Shown here piece after piece: positions 19,780-31,500 of a stretch of DNA of 64,000 bases; the first letter of the stretch is position 1, and each line of letters begins with the position of its first letter. The notes below the pieces were generated by a model. That model searched no databases, was not told where the DNA came from, and saw only the letters and a list, made by a program, of their open reading frames with translations. The position numbers and the translations under genes are program-made. This stretch comes from Symsagittifera roscoffensis (lineage: Eukaryota > Xenacoelomorpha > Acoela > Convolutidae), in assembly GCF_963678635.1 (NCBI RefSeq), contig NC_087070.1, positions 32,031,704 to 32,095,703 on the forward strand, given 5' to 3'.

Positions 19780-20310
19780 CACCTTTTAAATCTAAGAGAA
19801 AAAGTTTTAATCGGGACATTGACACTGGAAGTCAGAAAATATGTTTTATCTTAGGTTATATCCTCAATGTGCAGATTAATGAAAGAATTTGAAGGCTATA
19901 ATGATGTAGTATGATACCATTTATATTCTGCAGTGAGTCGATGTGACGTGGATAAAAGTAATTTCGTGCATTTTGTAAATTCTGTTCGATGACACTGTAA
20001 CCATTTTCTGAACATTGCGCGATTCAATGAGGACATTGACCGGACTGTCCGGGGAGTATGTGACATTCGACCAGAATGGCCAAAATGCAATCTCTGCAGA
20101 ATTCGGAATTTTAGCAGTAAGCCTTCCGGATTGGTGGTTTTTAAGAACTAAGAGCGTTATTGGAACGTTTGGCCAGACGGTGAGGGCTGGAATATTCTAG
20201 TATTTAAAAATTTCAAAAATTCGAATGATGACGTCACATTTCTGAAAAATGCTGAAACGGCCATTTTAACAAAAAACGAGAGAAAAAACACAACAACCTT
20301 AATTGCGCTG

Positions 20311-20604
20311 ACGATAACAACGATAATCGTGATTGAAAAACAGCAGCAGATTGCAGGAATAGCAGAGAACGTTCCGAGTTGCAACTATTGTGCTGCTTTT
20401 GTGCTTGAAGGTTAGTTTTATTCCTTAAACATTCTTTTTCCGAAGTCTCCTTTTCTTCCTGAAGTATGTGAAGTCTGTCCAAACGCGTAATAAGGGGAGG
20501 ACTGGTTCATACAAAGGGGGTATTTTTTTTGTGTTTTTTATAAAAGTCAAAATTGTTGAAAGGAAATTAATAGCGGATGTTTTTCCAAGATATTCAAAAT
20601 TTGT
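20311..20604. other. Flank beyond giant element copy A
   Basis: AT-rich sequence with a GATAACAACGATAATCGTGATT stretch broken into short words near 20310-20335. No gene or clear repeat is seen. The true insertion border of copy A may lie in its first part. Confidence 0.3.
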
Positions 20605-20720
20605 CTTCCGAAATCACTTTCCACGCTTAGACTCCAACCACAAATCTCATGTTCTGGAGGCGTACGCTTTACCTCTAGACCAAATGCGAAAAGCTCTGAA
20701 AGATGTTGCGATTTCATAAT
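20605..20720 (-). repeat. tRNA-derived SINE-like piece
   Basis: Read on the minus strand, CGCATTTGGTCTAGAGGTAA resembles a Pol III A box (TGGTCTAGAGG), followed about 35 bases on by a degenerate B-box-like GGTTGGAGTC. A diverged relative on the same strand lies at 33000-33105, sharing CGCA.TTGGTCT.GAGGTAA and an upstream TGAAATC. Two copies with a shared head suggest a decayed tRNA-derived SINE family rather than a tRNA gene. Confidence 0.45.
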
Positions 20721-21711
20721 AACCAAGGTCAGTTTCTTACATTTTTGATAAAAGTTTGTTCCGGGAAATAAAGTTTCGTTCCCGATGAGAACTAATGTCT
20801 AGTTCGCGGTTACCTTTGAAGTCTGTCTAGCTCCCATTTGCAAGTACAATTAATTTTGCTAGTGAAACAAAATCTAAACTAATTACAATCCTGAAAACGT
20901 TCAGTTTTGGTTTTTTATCATTTACAAATAATTTCTACTTTCTAACTAAAAAAGGCCTTAAGGCTCTGATTGTTATGAACAAAACATGTTTGACTCTTTT
21001 TTTAAGGAAATTAACTCAATTTCAAAAACTGGATCAGTAGTTAAATATTTCGTTCCGCTGGTAAACCTGCAAAATAACATCCACTCTCATAACTAGAAGT
21101 CAATCAGGTTTTTCTGACCTTCAAACATTGGCTGTTCGATACTCGAGTTTGCCTTCTTTTTATACTTCAAATTCAAAAGTGAGCGTGAAATGTCCTAACC
21201 TTTTGCTGAAAAAAAAAACAAAAAATTCACCAAGACCTAAATCAGAAAATTCAGGACTCAATTACACTTGCGCAGCGAGTGTATTAGTACGAACCTTTTT
21301 TTTTAAACTTAATTAGCAAATATTGGTGACCTTTTTGGGGTATCTTTACAGTTTTTATATAGCTTGTGCTTTGAAATTCGAATAGTAAGGGGGTAACACA
21401 GTTGATGCATTTTTAATTCATCAAATGAACCGAAACAAATGATTTCTTTCAAACAATATTACAATCAAGAAAAATCGATTGCAGAAGTTTTCTAACCCAT
21501 ATCTCGCAATTGCTTGAAATGCATTTTTATACATAATGTGTCTTTATGCTTCGCAAATTTTTACATGCAAACTTAGTGTGGATACCTTCAGTTGGTTATA
21601 TTCCAAATTATTGCTTGCAAAATTGAGTCCATTTGTATTTTGCTGAACGGCATTGGCAATATATTAGCAATGTAGCTGCTTTATACGTGACTTATGTTTG
21701 TCGGTTGCTAA
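20721..21711. other. Intergenic stretch, nothing recognised
   Basis: AT-rich with homopolymer A/T runs. No exon-like ORF, no repeat pair and no terminal inverted repeats were seen by eye. Confidence 0.4.
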
Positions 21712-21792
21712 GCTTGCGTGGCTGAGTGGACAGTGCGATACTCAAAATCTCTTGATTGCAGTAGGTCGCAGATTCGAATCCTACACGTAGCC
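21712..21792 (+). repeat. tRNA-like sequence (SINE head or tRNA pseudogene)
   Basis: It contains an A box (TGGCTGAGTGG, about 21719-21729) and a B box (GATTCGAATCC, about 21771-21781) with an intact TTCGAAT T-loop, and about 40 bases between them as in long-variable-arm (Ser/Leu-type) tRNAs. Acceptor and anticodon stems do not pair well, so this is not a working tRNA. The following 60 bases are T-rich. Confidence 0.5.
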
Positions 21793-21885
21793 TACTTCCA
21801 AGTTTTTGCTAATTCGAGGCTTATTTCTACTTTTTCTTATTTCACTTGACAGAGCTGCTTTTTGGTCGTGCTCTCGCAAGTGTTT

Positions 21886-21902
21886 GCGAAGCGCAGCTTC
21901 GC
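21886..21902. repeat. Short hairpin
   Basis: GCGAAGC-GCA-GCTTCGC, a perfect 7-bp inverted repeat with a 3-base loop. It lies 94 bases downstream of the tRNA-like sequence and may be part of the same repeat or a chance hairpin. Confidence 0.5.
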
Positions 21903-21941
21903 CTGTGTAAAACATGATCAGTTCCTCGACGATCAAACAAG

Positions 21942-22068
21942 ATTCGAGGAAACTTAAGTCACCTAACAGTTAATGTGCCACCTCCACGTTTAACTGAACT
22001 TAATATTCGAGGAAAACACAGTCACCTAACAGTTTAAGTGCCACTTCCACTCTTAGCTGAACTTTAGC
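21942..22068. repeat. Two-copy tandem repeat, about 63 bp
   Basis: Copies 21942-22004 and 22005-22068 share ATTCGAGGAAA, GTCACCTAACAGTT, TGCCAC.TCCAC and GCTGAACTT-like words with a few differences. They lie just downstream of the 3' end of the host gene on the minus strand. Confidence 0.7.
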
Positions 22069-22226
22069 ACAGAGGCAAGTGAAACTTATTCTCTTAATTA
22101 ATCGGTTAGATGCGCTGTTTACCAGAAAAGGCATTCACCTGATTTTTAGTAAATGATACTTTCCATAGGGCTATGGTGCTGAAAAGTACTTATCAAAAAT
22201 GAATTAAGTTCAAACTTTCTGAACAA

Positions 22227-22232
22227 TTTATT
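22227..22232 (-). terminator. Poly(A) signal of the CCNDBP1-like gene
   Basis: A canonical AATAAA on the minus strand, 26 bases past the stop codon at 22258-22260. Its position fits cleavage about 15-25 bases further on. Confidence 0.65.
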
Positions 22233-22257
22233 CATAAGTAAGTGTCAGTTCGTAAAC

Positions 22258-22524
22258 TCAATGAGTTCTTGCGTTTAGAAACGTTGACAGTTTATTTGAA
22301 TTGTGCTCGATCGCTTTGCGGAGAATATCTATCTGCTTGTCTTGTACATTAATACTCTCCGATACAGTCGGATGTTCCGAGCTACTACTGCCTTCTGTCT
22401 CGCCAGTGACTGCCTGAAGCAGCTTCCGCATTGCAGCCGCTAGGTCAGTCGCCTCCGATTCCAGAAGTCTGGCTCTTCGTGGAGGGTACAGTGCCAGAAC
22501 AAACTCGTCACATGTGGGCGACAT
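22258..22524 (-). CDS. CCNDBP1: CCNDBP1-like exon 4 (stop codon)
   Basis: Acceptor CTATCCTAG|ATG. 88 codons and a stop. MSPTCDEFVLALYPP lines up with the human SPSVDDLALSIYPP segment. The final helix, DILRKAIEHNSNKL, matches the human C-terminal helix. AATAAA follows 26 bases after the stop. Confidence 0.82.
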   Translation of the reverse strand: MSPTCDEFVLALYPPRRARLLESEATDLAAAMRKLLQAVTGETEGSSSSEHPTVSESINVQDKQIDILRKAIEHNSNKLSTFLNARTH

Positions 22525-25500
22525 CTAGGATAGCAGGCGAATAAGACCTTGGAATTCATTTTAAGTACTGTCGAATTACAGAAGCTTAATCTTATCAAAA
22601 CAATGCTCCTAGGGCAATAACCTCCGAGAAAAACCCTGGGGTGATCCACAAATTCAAGATTGATGAATTAAAAGGATTTTTCAATATTATATCGATATTG
22701 TCAGAATTGAGCTGAATAGTTCAAGAGCTGAGAAACAACTTACCTTATTGCAACACTCAATTATCTCGTCCATTCTCTCATTACTCATCGTGGGCTCAGT
22801 ATTACTACTGCCAGTAGGTTCATCCAGCACGCTGCACGCCTTCTTCAGACAAGCTTTCACTGTCTTAACCAGACCGATTGAATTCTGGATCAGCTGGCGC
22901 AACTCTACGTCCGACAATATGGACTCCAGACTGACGAATTCGTCTGCCAGAGAAGACATTCCTCCTGTTGCGCCTGCATCAAAAAAGAGTCCTGGTTTTT
23001 ATTTAAAGCAAAACTCAATGCTATAGGCTTATTAGTCGGTGAAATTCAACAAAATTTATCCACATAAAATTGCTCATTCCACCCCTCTTAGAAAATTTTA
23101 GCATTTTACAGGCAAACAATTAAAAAGCCCAACTAACCAACAAACTCAATTTCAATTAAAACTTTAATTTGTGAGTTAGAAAAGAAGCTTCGTACTAAAA
23201 CACAAGCTGCTGTAACTGTCATCCGCCCGTATTGGCATCATGATAGTGATGTACAGATATACATAATTATAAAAATTTATATAATTTATACCTTAGGTCA
23301 ACTGACTTTGAGAACTACGGCCAGTCCGTATTGATAAGAGCACAACTTGTGCAAAACTGAGAAAAGAGATAAGGTTTCAGCTAAATTCTATTTCTTATTG
23401 AAATATCATATCGGTATTATTTATCGGTAGGAAATGGCGCAGTAAGCATGATACAAAAACCCTCTGAGCATCCCAGCCTAGCAGAAGGCAACGGCGGAAC
23501 CGCTAATGGAACGGACAAAATGGGCAGCCATGGTGGAGATGGCCGTCCTGGCTGAAGAAGGTATAGAATTTCGAACTCTACTTCGTGCAAAACCCCCAAT
23601 CATAGAACCAATAGAACCAATTTACGAACTGTAGGTTAACGGTGAAACCCAGTAAGAAAAAGGGAAACGAGATATACGAAACCAGGAGAAGAAGGTCAAC
23701 TGGGAAAATCAAACAACAAGAGCTCGAGAAAGAAGAATACTTTGCAACAATTTCCCATGGGACGAAGCAGATGCAACGGTGAGAAGTTATATCCTCTTTT
23801 GTTTAGGGGCGGATATAATTTCATCTGCAGAAAACAACGGAAAAACGAATCATTAGAACAATTCCATGCGGATTCAGTAGAGTTAGCAGCAACGGCAGAC
23901 TGCGGTGACAGAGAAGAAAAATGGATCCGCGATATATTCACGGCCGATTCAGGAAACCAGATGTCGCTCTTAAGCAGAAAACAGCGCACATATTACAAAC
24001 AAACGACAAATCAGCAAAATTCAGATATACCCCTCCGGAAGATACGACGAGAAACATGGCGAGTTATCATGGAAAATATATAATTCCAAAAGGACGGCTG
24101 ATACTTGCGATAGAATCCAAAGGTGGGTTCAAAAAACCATGTTATGATAGAATCTGCGTGGGTTCAAAAAACCATGTTATGAGAACTCAATTCATGAAAG
24201 ACACAACACCTATACATTAGAAAGGAAGACGGGTACCAACTCATCTCCAAGAACGGTTTGAGAAACAATTAAACAAATTGATCGATCAAAACACATCAAA
24301 CTAGACAAATGTTCAGATGAAAAATTTATAAGCCCTATTGTAATAACGTTAAAACAATCAAACAGTGAAACTAGCATTGTGAGACTAGAAGAAACTAGAA
24401 AAAACAGTTAGACTCGAAGAAGATAAATAATTTATCCACAAAAACAAATATCAAAAGCCCAATATTGAATTAATGCTTGACAACATTGCGCAAATCATAA
24501 AAAAACGAAAGAAAAAGAATCGACATTTTTCTCAACACTCGACCTTCAATACGCATATTCGCAAATCCCTCTGAATCCAGAGACCAGAAAACAATGTAAT
24601 TTCAGCCTAATCAGAGGACATGCCACATGAATAAACCAATTCCAACGAACAGGTTGGATGGCTCGGATATCATATTAAAAGCGAGTGCACCAAGCCGCTG
24701 AATCGAAAAACCCACGCAATAGCAAAACTCACACCCCCTAAAACATTCAAGCAGCTAAAAAGTTTTATGGGTTCAATACATCACCTTACAAGATACATAA
24801 CAAACCTGGCAAAAGAGGATTCAGCATTCAAACCATTTTTAAAAAACACGGACAAACACAAAGCATTGGAATGGAAGTCGGATCACATAACAGCATTTTA
24901 TCTCATATTAAAACTTGTTTCAGAAAAAAACTAAAACAAGCACTAAAACCTATAGACGCGTGTGGTCTGCGACGCCTCTATATTTGGGTTAGACGCCGCG
25001 CTTGAACAATTTACCCAGGAGAGATGGGTGGCAATAGCTAATGCGTCCAGGTTCCTAAGTTCTTTCGAAAAAGAACATTCGGTTAAAGAGCTAGAACTAT
25101 TGGGGGTCGTCTAGGCAATCGAATATTTCAATTATTTATTGTACGGGAAAAATGTCACCGTCATTACCAACCATCAAGGTTTAATTAGTGCATTAAACGC
25201 GAGCAAAAGATCAAACTAGCCAACGTAGACTCACTAGATGGATTGATCGTTTGATCTCTTTCAATTTTGATATCAAACATTTGGCCGGATCAAAAATGGG
25301 ACTAATAGACTACATATTGCGAAACCCAAAAGGATTAGCAAAACCCCCAGTGAGTACGACGAGGAATTTGTAGCAGCATCAACTAAATCTTCATTGCAAT
25401 TCTCGAATTGAATGACAAAGTCATTCTAAACACGTTAGCCAATCAGAATCAAGCAACGTAACGGCTGATCAACCGCGCGCGGAAAATAAAAGGAAATCAA

Positions 25501-28500
25501 TTGAAATCAAAAGCATATTTCAAACATTGCGAACATACAATCACGGTCACAAAATCTTAAACAAAAACTATCATTCGATCAACTCTCCTTCTAAAAATCA
25601 GCAGTCCATAAGCAAACATAAACAGACAAGAAATCTTATCAATTTTTCTAATAGCACCATGAGCCGGAGATTAGAAAAATAAGGTTTTAAAGGAGGCTTC
25701 ATACCCGATTCGGCACGAGCTAGAGGCAGCCGGAAAAAGACAAACACCACGCGGCGGACAGTCCGCCACTACTTGGAGAGGAGAATCGGATCAAGAGCAG
25801 AGCCTATCCGATCCCCGATGACACCGCCGAACAACAACAACTGAAATATGGACATCTTCGTCTCAAGAAATCTCAACAAGTCCCCAGAGAGAAACTCCTG
25901 CAATCTAGCCAAAGGAAGAGAAAATTCCCAAAAAAAAGTGTTTTCGGAAAGCCTGACCGGCCCCACCAGGACAGGATTAGGGAGTAAACGCCCGAAGGGA
26001 CTAGCAGCCCAAAAGCAGTTACCACTGCGACCGCGACTCAGACACAAACTCAGTCCGCGGAATCTCATTCACAAACCTAAAACATAACAACCAAGACATG
26101 GAATCACAGACAGACTTGACGGTCGAAGTTAGCGAGCATTATGAGTATTGCGTGAGCCGAGTTGATCCCTCAATCCAGCAGAGGAACGACTTATCTCCAT
26201 ATGAACCACGACCGACAATGACCAGTAACGCCAAACAACTAGACGCAAGCCTCGAAATGATCGTTCCAAGTATATTTGCCACAATGGATCAGGTCACACC
26301 AACCTCAGAGCTGGAAGAAGATACACCTTTGTACCGGAGCAACCTCCAGAATGTAATGGGGATTGGATTCGCAGCAGCAGCAACCCGTAAGGATCGGAAC
26401 TTAAAACCAACGTAAGCAATAAGCGAGATTGGGCCTGACTGAAGCTAGCCTACGGGGACTACTGGTATAACGTCCGAAACCGCCTACATGTTGAGGAGGA
26501 CTGTTTGCTGTTGGATGAGCGGATAATTATCCCGCAACAACGTAGACAAACAATCCTAGTCAGTCTTCACCTCACACACCCGGGTACAGCTTCGCTGCGA
26601 TGCTGGACCTATAAGAGAACATTTGATTCCCCCATATTCACCGGATCATTGTCCAAATGGCCCAGATCTGCAGACAATGCACAGAACAAGGTTAAAAATC
26701 AAAACTAGTATTGGGAAAAGAAAAGTCATTCCAAAACGGAATCAGTAATAGAACCAAATGAAGAAGTACAACCCGATTTAGCGGTGCTCCTTCCGGATGA
26801 ACCAAATAAAGATGCGTACATTCATGTCGTAATGGTCAAAATTTCCAACAGCTAAGGTAGTTAACCAGAGGGGGAGAATTTCGAAAATTGAAAAAAAAAT
26901 TCAAAAATTAATTTTTCTTGAAATTTTTGAAAAACCTCGAAAATTGAGTATCTCGTCAACTAAAAAGATTTGGTTATTCATATATGGAGGCCAGATTCGC
27001 AAAACCTGAAAAAACTCTGACAGTATCCTACTATTGGGTTGCCGATTTCAAACTTGATGAAATAAACTGAATTTAAACTGGAAAATTGAAAAAAAACTTA
27101 ACCATTGCAATATACGATATAGCTTAAACATGAAAAAAAAATTCGTTAAACATGCAAAAATAATAGGTTGAGAAAACTTAAACATGGCGAGATAGTGAAG
27201 CCCGCATTTAAATATATAACAGAAGAGATGAACGTTTGAAAATTAGACGACGGGCAGACAGACATAATCAAAATAATTAAGAAAGCAGGTATACAGACGG
27301 ACAGACAGACAGGCTGACTTTGGCCTCGAAAAAAAAATACTGAAATACTGAAAACTGATTGACCTTGCGGAAAACTAATTGAAAATTTTTTTTAAGCATT
27401 GCAATATATGATGAAGCTTAAGCATGAAAAAATTCTTTCGTTAAACATGCAAAATTATTATGCTTTAACATGGGAGATAACTGTCACTCGCATTTAAATA
27501 AAGTATAGATGCAAAGATAAATTTTAAACAACAGGGTACCACGAAATCAAGATGTGATCAGACACAAACGTTCTGGGCAAAAAAAAATCAATTTTTTTTG
27601 CAAATCAAATAACATTAAACTTCTTTTTGCGCCGATAGACGATCACAGATCTATTGGCTTAGTTGAACAGATGATACAAACACTAAAACGCAGATTAGGA
27701 GTAATGCGAATTGAACATATGACATCGTTCAAACTTTCATCTGAAGTCGCAGAAATAAAAAAAGCTTTAAGAATTACTCCGCGCGGAACCACAAAAATCA
27801 CTCCCTTCGAAGCCCATATGGGACGAAAACCAAATGCACCACTTTCAAATAAAGCAACAACTAGCTCCCCAAATCTTTTGAATTGGGAAAACGCAAAACA
27901 CGGTTCTTTAGATCAAAAAAACCTGATGTACCCTCCACTGCCACCAGAAGTTAAGCTCGATTTACAATGTTGGTCGGAGAGCGAAGTAAACGTCAAGCGG
28001 AAGCCACCCCAAAATCTACCAGAACCAACAAACGCCGAAATCCAAAGAGAAACAGGAACGTCATCGAGTCCAAGTAAAGCACGTGCGAGAACAAGGTTTT
28101 CCTTAGATAGATAGAAGGAAGCTCTTAATTCAAAATTTGGAGAAACACACGCACAAGAAGATGCAAACACTAAAAAAATTACAACAGGTAGCCCGAAAAC
28201 AATAAGATAAGCAACGAAAATAAAAGACTCAAAAACACTTGAACAAAAGGTCAAAACCATAAATGGGAATCCTAACTTATACACCACATACAGCGTGGGT
28301 ACAAACTAAGTGAAACCAACCTCGGCTATTAAGGAACAGCGGATTCGCTTTTGTACCGAACCCACTTATCTATGGACCGTGCAGAACTTCAAGATTAAGC
28401 GATTATGTTGCATACAAATCCGCAAGACGAACGTGTCCAAGTTTACGTTTTTTAGATATTGAACAACAAAACACACACTTGCACCCAATGTTCGTAGAAG

Positions 28501-31500
28501 ACGAACAAACGGGCCTGTCAAAACGGATGTCTCGAAAGGAGATACAAGAAAGAAAAACTGCGGAACCAGAAGCAAAAAGAAAACCCCAGACCGGGAAAAC
28601 ATCAGGAGGAAAACCAACCCCATAAAAACATGATGTTCCACAAGGATGATAACAAAAAACAACAAACCCGACATTATCAAGCGACGACTGGTCCTCCAAC
28701 ACGTCGGAGATCACGTCGCCCGCGCCCAAGACACAAGGGCACAAGACGCGGTCAAGGTAGTAGACCTCGTATCACCGACAAACATCCAGACCAACGAAAC
28801 AATAACGATGGACAAAAAGAACGTTGATGTTCCGGAAAAACCCAGTACAACGGTGACCGAAGAAAAAGCCAACACAACCGAGGAGCATAAAAAACAAGTA
28901 GACGAGGAAGTGAACGACGATATGATCATTGATACCAAGAAATCCAATAATGCAACGGAGCAACCAACCAAGGAACTGCAAGAGCCCGCAAAAGGGAATT
29001 GAATAATCAAAAGTCCCAAGGGAACTCAAGAACTCTTATTTAAACTCAGTCAGTCCCACGGGGACTGAAAAACTCACACTATTTATTTACGTTCAGAGGG
29101 GGGAAAGTCATCCCGCCGGATTGGTATCATGATAGTGATGTGCATATATACATGTTTATAACTATTTATATAATTTATACCACAGGTCAACTGACCTTTA
29201 GAGTTACGGCCAGTCCGTATTGATAAGAGCACAATATGTGCAGAACTGAGAAAAGAGATTATGTTTCAGTTCACTGCAATTTCTTATTGAATTATCACAT
29301 TCGTCGCCAATCCGTACGGATTCACTAAGATCATATAACACGGTATGACAGTAATTATTCGGATGAAACGCATAAGAATTGAAAAAAGAACGGGTTTTTC
29401 TCAAATTGTGTTGACTTCAGACAAAACATGATAAGATAAAATGTGTTGGAATTTTATCAAAATTGTAAAGGCTTGCTTCCACTTCTCAGTTCTCTTACGC
29501 GTTTTTATGGCTGAATGCATAATATTTGATGTTATGGAGTAAGGTGAGAAAAAGAAAAGTGTTGACAATAGTTATTTTGCTTACTATGCAAAACTTCATT
29601 ACATTATGACAACGTGAAATTAGTTTTTCAAAGCTCAAATTCAAATGTGGGGAAAAAAAGAAAATAGCCGCCATTTATACAGCGAAATTCGAGCTCCCAA
29701 AATTATAACCTTAAAATGAGTAGGTATTAGCTCTATTAAATAGTCAACCAAAAATTGCACAAATTTTAACGGGTCAATTGCTGCGTAAATATTCAAAATG
29801 AGTCTCCTATGTAGCCCAATAGAGATTAAGAATGGTATAACCTTCTAAAAACTCCATAAAAATTATATTTTCCTTTGATAGTCAAAAAATTTCATTTTGA
29901 CCATAAGAAACACCATTTATTTTATTTGAGATCAACTTTTGAACCTTTTGTGCCATTTTTTCGAAGAGTATATACTGTTTAAGCTTTGTTGGCCCACGTA
30001 AACGGCTCACTTTAAATATAGTTTTGTCAGTATTTCATCCGGCAGTGTTTGCGTAACTTTTAATTGACTACAAAAAAAATAAGTTCCGCAAAATAAATTG
30101 CGCTATAATAATAATTTAGCTTAAGCTTCAAGCAAGTTTTGTCGCCATCATTTTTTGTCTCAATTCAACCCAATTTGAGAAAAACCTGCATTAAATTTTA
30201 AGTATCAAGCGTTTTGTCCGGATATATTAAATAAGCCGTGTATAAAGGCACCTGATGTCCATAGTCATTTTGTTCAGTGTTTAGTTGATTCTGTCTACTT
30301 TTTCTTCATTACTTGAAAGAATGATTTTTTGTGAAGGGAAGGCAAGGAACTACTTTTCATTTTTATCTCGTCCCGATTTCTACATTTTTTCGTCATTCTT
30401 GAATTTCTTCATATAAATCATTGTGGTCAAAACACTAAGCTTTCGGCTTTCCTTGTTCTATAATCTTTTTTATATAAAATCATAGCGGTGAATCTTTGCC
30501 AAACTTGAGGTCAGTCGGAAACGTTTAATTTTTTTATTATATAAGAAACTAATTCAAATCCGGGTCCTAATTTCATAGCGCGTGCCTTCACATTTTTATT
30601 TACTTTTTTTTTGGTTAATCTGAAATTTGGTTAAAAAAACGCGTCTGAATAGATTTTCTGCTCAAATCAAGGGTCTTTTGAAATTTTTTATTACTCCAGA
30701 TTATTGATGCCTAGATTAACCTTATATTGGATAGCTACAACAACCTTATCCTTGTGAGCGAATTCTAGTGTTGCTTTTTTGCGGAACTTGAAACTATGCC
30801 GTGTTAGACATTTTTCGTATAACGGTCTTTTTCATAAACTCGTTTTCTTCACGGGAAAAATGATACTTCCATTTTCACGGGATTCTTCATGGGAAAAAGA
30901 TGAAAAACAATGATATGACGCAAATATTTAATATTTATCTATCAAAACAACAAGCTTCGTCTCGATCAAATTCCCCTACCGGAGTGAGCATTATCTCCGT
31001 CCATTTCTATTACTGGATCCACAGTGTGTGTATTCATGCCGAGAGAGTCGAACAAGTCCGCGATATCATTAGAGCCACTTGCGTCTCCGGGAGCTGCAGA
31101 CGATGACCGTAAAGGGAAGTCCTCTGCTGTCAGTTCCTCCAAAGCATCCTCAACTAACGCCAATCTTAAACACAATTCATATTTTACTCAGAGTAACGCA
31201 AACAAGTGGCCGGTAAGTTAAAAGCCAAATTCAGTGGGAAAACTGCGTTTCTTTGGCAGTGATATGCAAGTCTAAAAGTGGAATGGTCTATCAAGTGTAT
31301 GCCATTGATACTTCTGATTTTTCCATTTGAGAAGAAAGTTGGCCTCAGTTGATTGATAATCCATTGGTCAAATAATACAAGAAAAAACTTCTAAACACCT
31401 TTCAGTTTAAAAGCTGGTTAAAATATGAAATATTTGATTTTTTTTTCATCATTTAATGAGTTAAAAATCAATAATCAAATTTCATTCCAAGACAACCGTT

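Larger units (their letters stand above)
1..20310 (+). mobile_element. Giant Ty3/Gypsy-like LTR-class retroelement, copy A (fossil, nearly whole)
   Basis: Order of parts on the plus strand: leader with microrepeats, gag with a CCHC knuckle, aspartic protease, reverse transcriptase, RNase H, long linker, integrase, acidic segment, macro-like segment, splice-acceptor-like site, giant ORF and about 1.1 kb of 3' untranslated sequence. The gag-protease-RT-RNase H-integrase order is that of Ty3/Gypsy elements. The gag-pol half carries roughly half a dozen breaks, while the 8.9-kb accessory ORF is open throughout, so the copy is fairly young. The 5' end lies left of the window. The 3' limit, about 20.28-20.31 kb, is where similarity to copy B on the minus strand near 38.9 kb fades. 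No LTR pair is visible, because the 5' LTR would be outside the window. At more than 20 kb it is far longer than ordinary Gypsy elements (5-8 kb). Confidence 0.85.
19216..20310 (+). other. 3' untranslated region of giant element copy A
   Basis: No ORF. Its order of words matches the minus strand of copy B (about 39.88 down to 38.9 kb): CACAGAGTTT, TTTTAATATT, GTAGTATGATACCATTT, GAGGACATTGA followed closely by GTCCGGGGAGTATGTG. The matching stretch then fades into CAAAAATT.GAAT and GACGT.ACATT at about 20.2-20.28 kb. The homology defines the 3' part of the element. Possible LTR borders cannot be placed without the 5' LTR. Confidence 0.6.
23217..29297 (+). mobile_element. Decayed Gypsy-family LTR retrotransposon (fossil) in intron 2
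   Basis: About 6.1 kb, lying antisense to the host gene. Short LTRs (about 190 bp) flank remains of gag (about 23.74-24.10 kb, with LEQFHADSVELAATADCG), RT (about 24.5-24.9 kb, STLDLQYAYSQIPL), RNase H (about 24.96-25.33 kb), the integrase zinc domain (about 26.48-26.70 kb) and integrase core/C-terminal part (about 27.55-28.11 kb), then a charged 3' segment. Roughly one in eight LTR positions differs by eye, so the insertion is old. It carries many breaks (more than a dozen) and an internal non-coding insertion. A clear target duplication was not found. Confidence 0.8.

Noticed and set aside
1-20310. An LTR pair for copy A within the window (1-750 against 19.2-20.3 kb)
   Set aside because: No colinear similarity was found by eye. 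Only the short CCAATCCGG words match, and in inverted orientation.
21712-21792. A functional tRNA gene
   Set aside because: Boxes A and B are good, but acceptor and anticodon stems do not pair.
28630-29000. An envelope gene in the Gypsy fossil
   Set aside because: Low-complexity charged sequence, with no signal peptide, membrane segment or glycosylation pattern.
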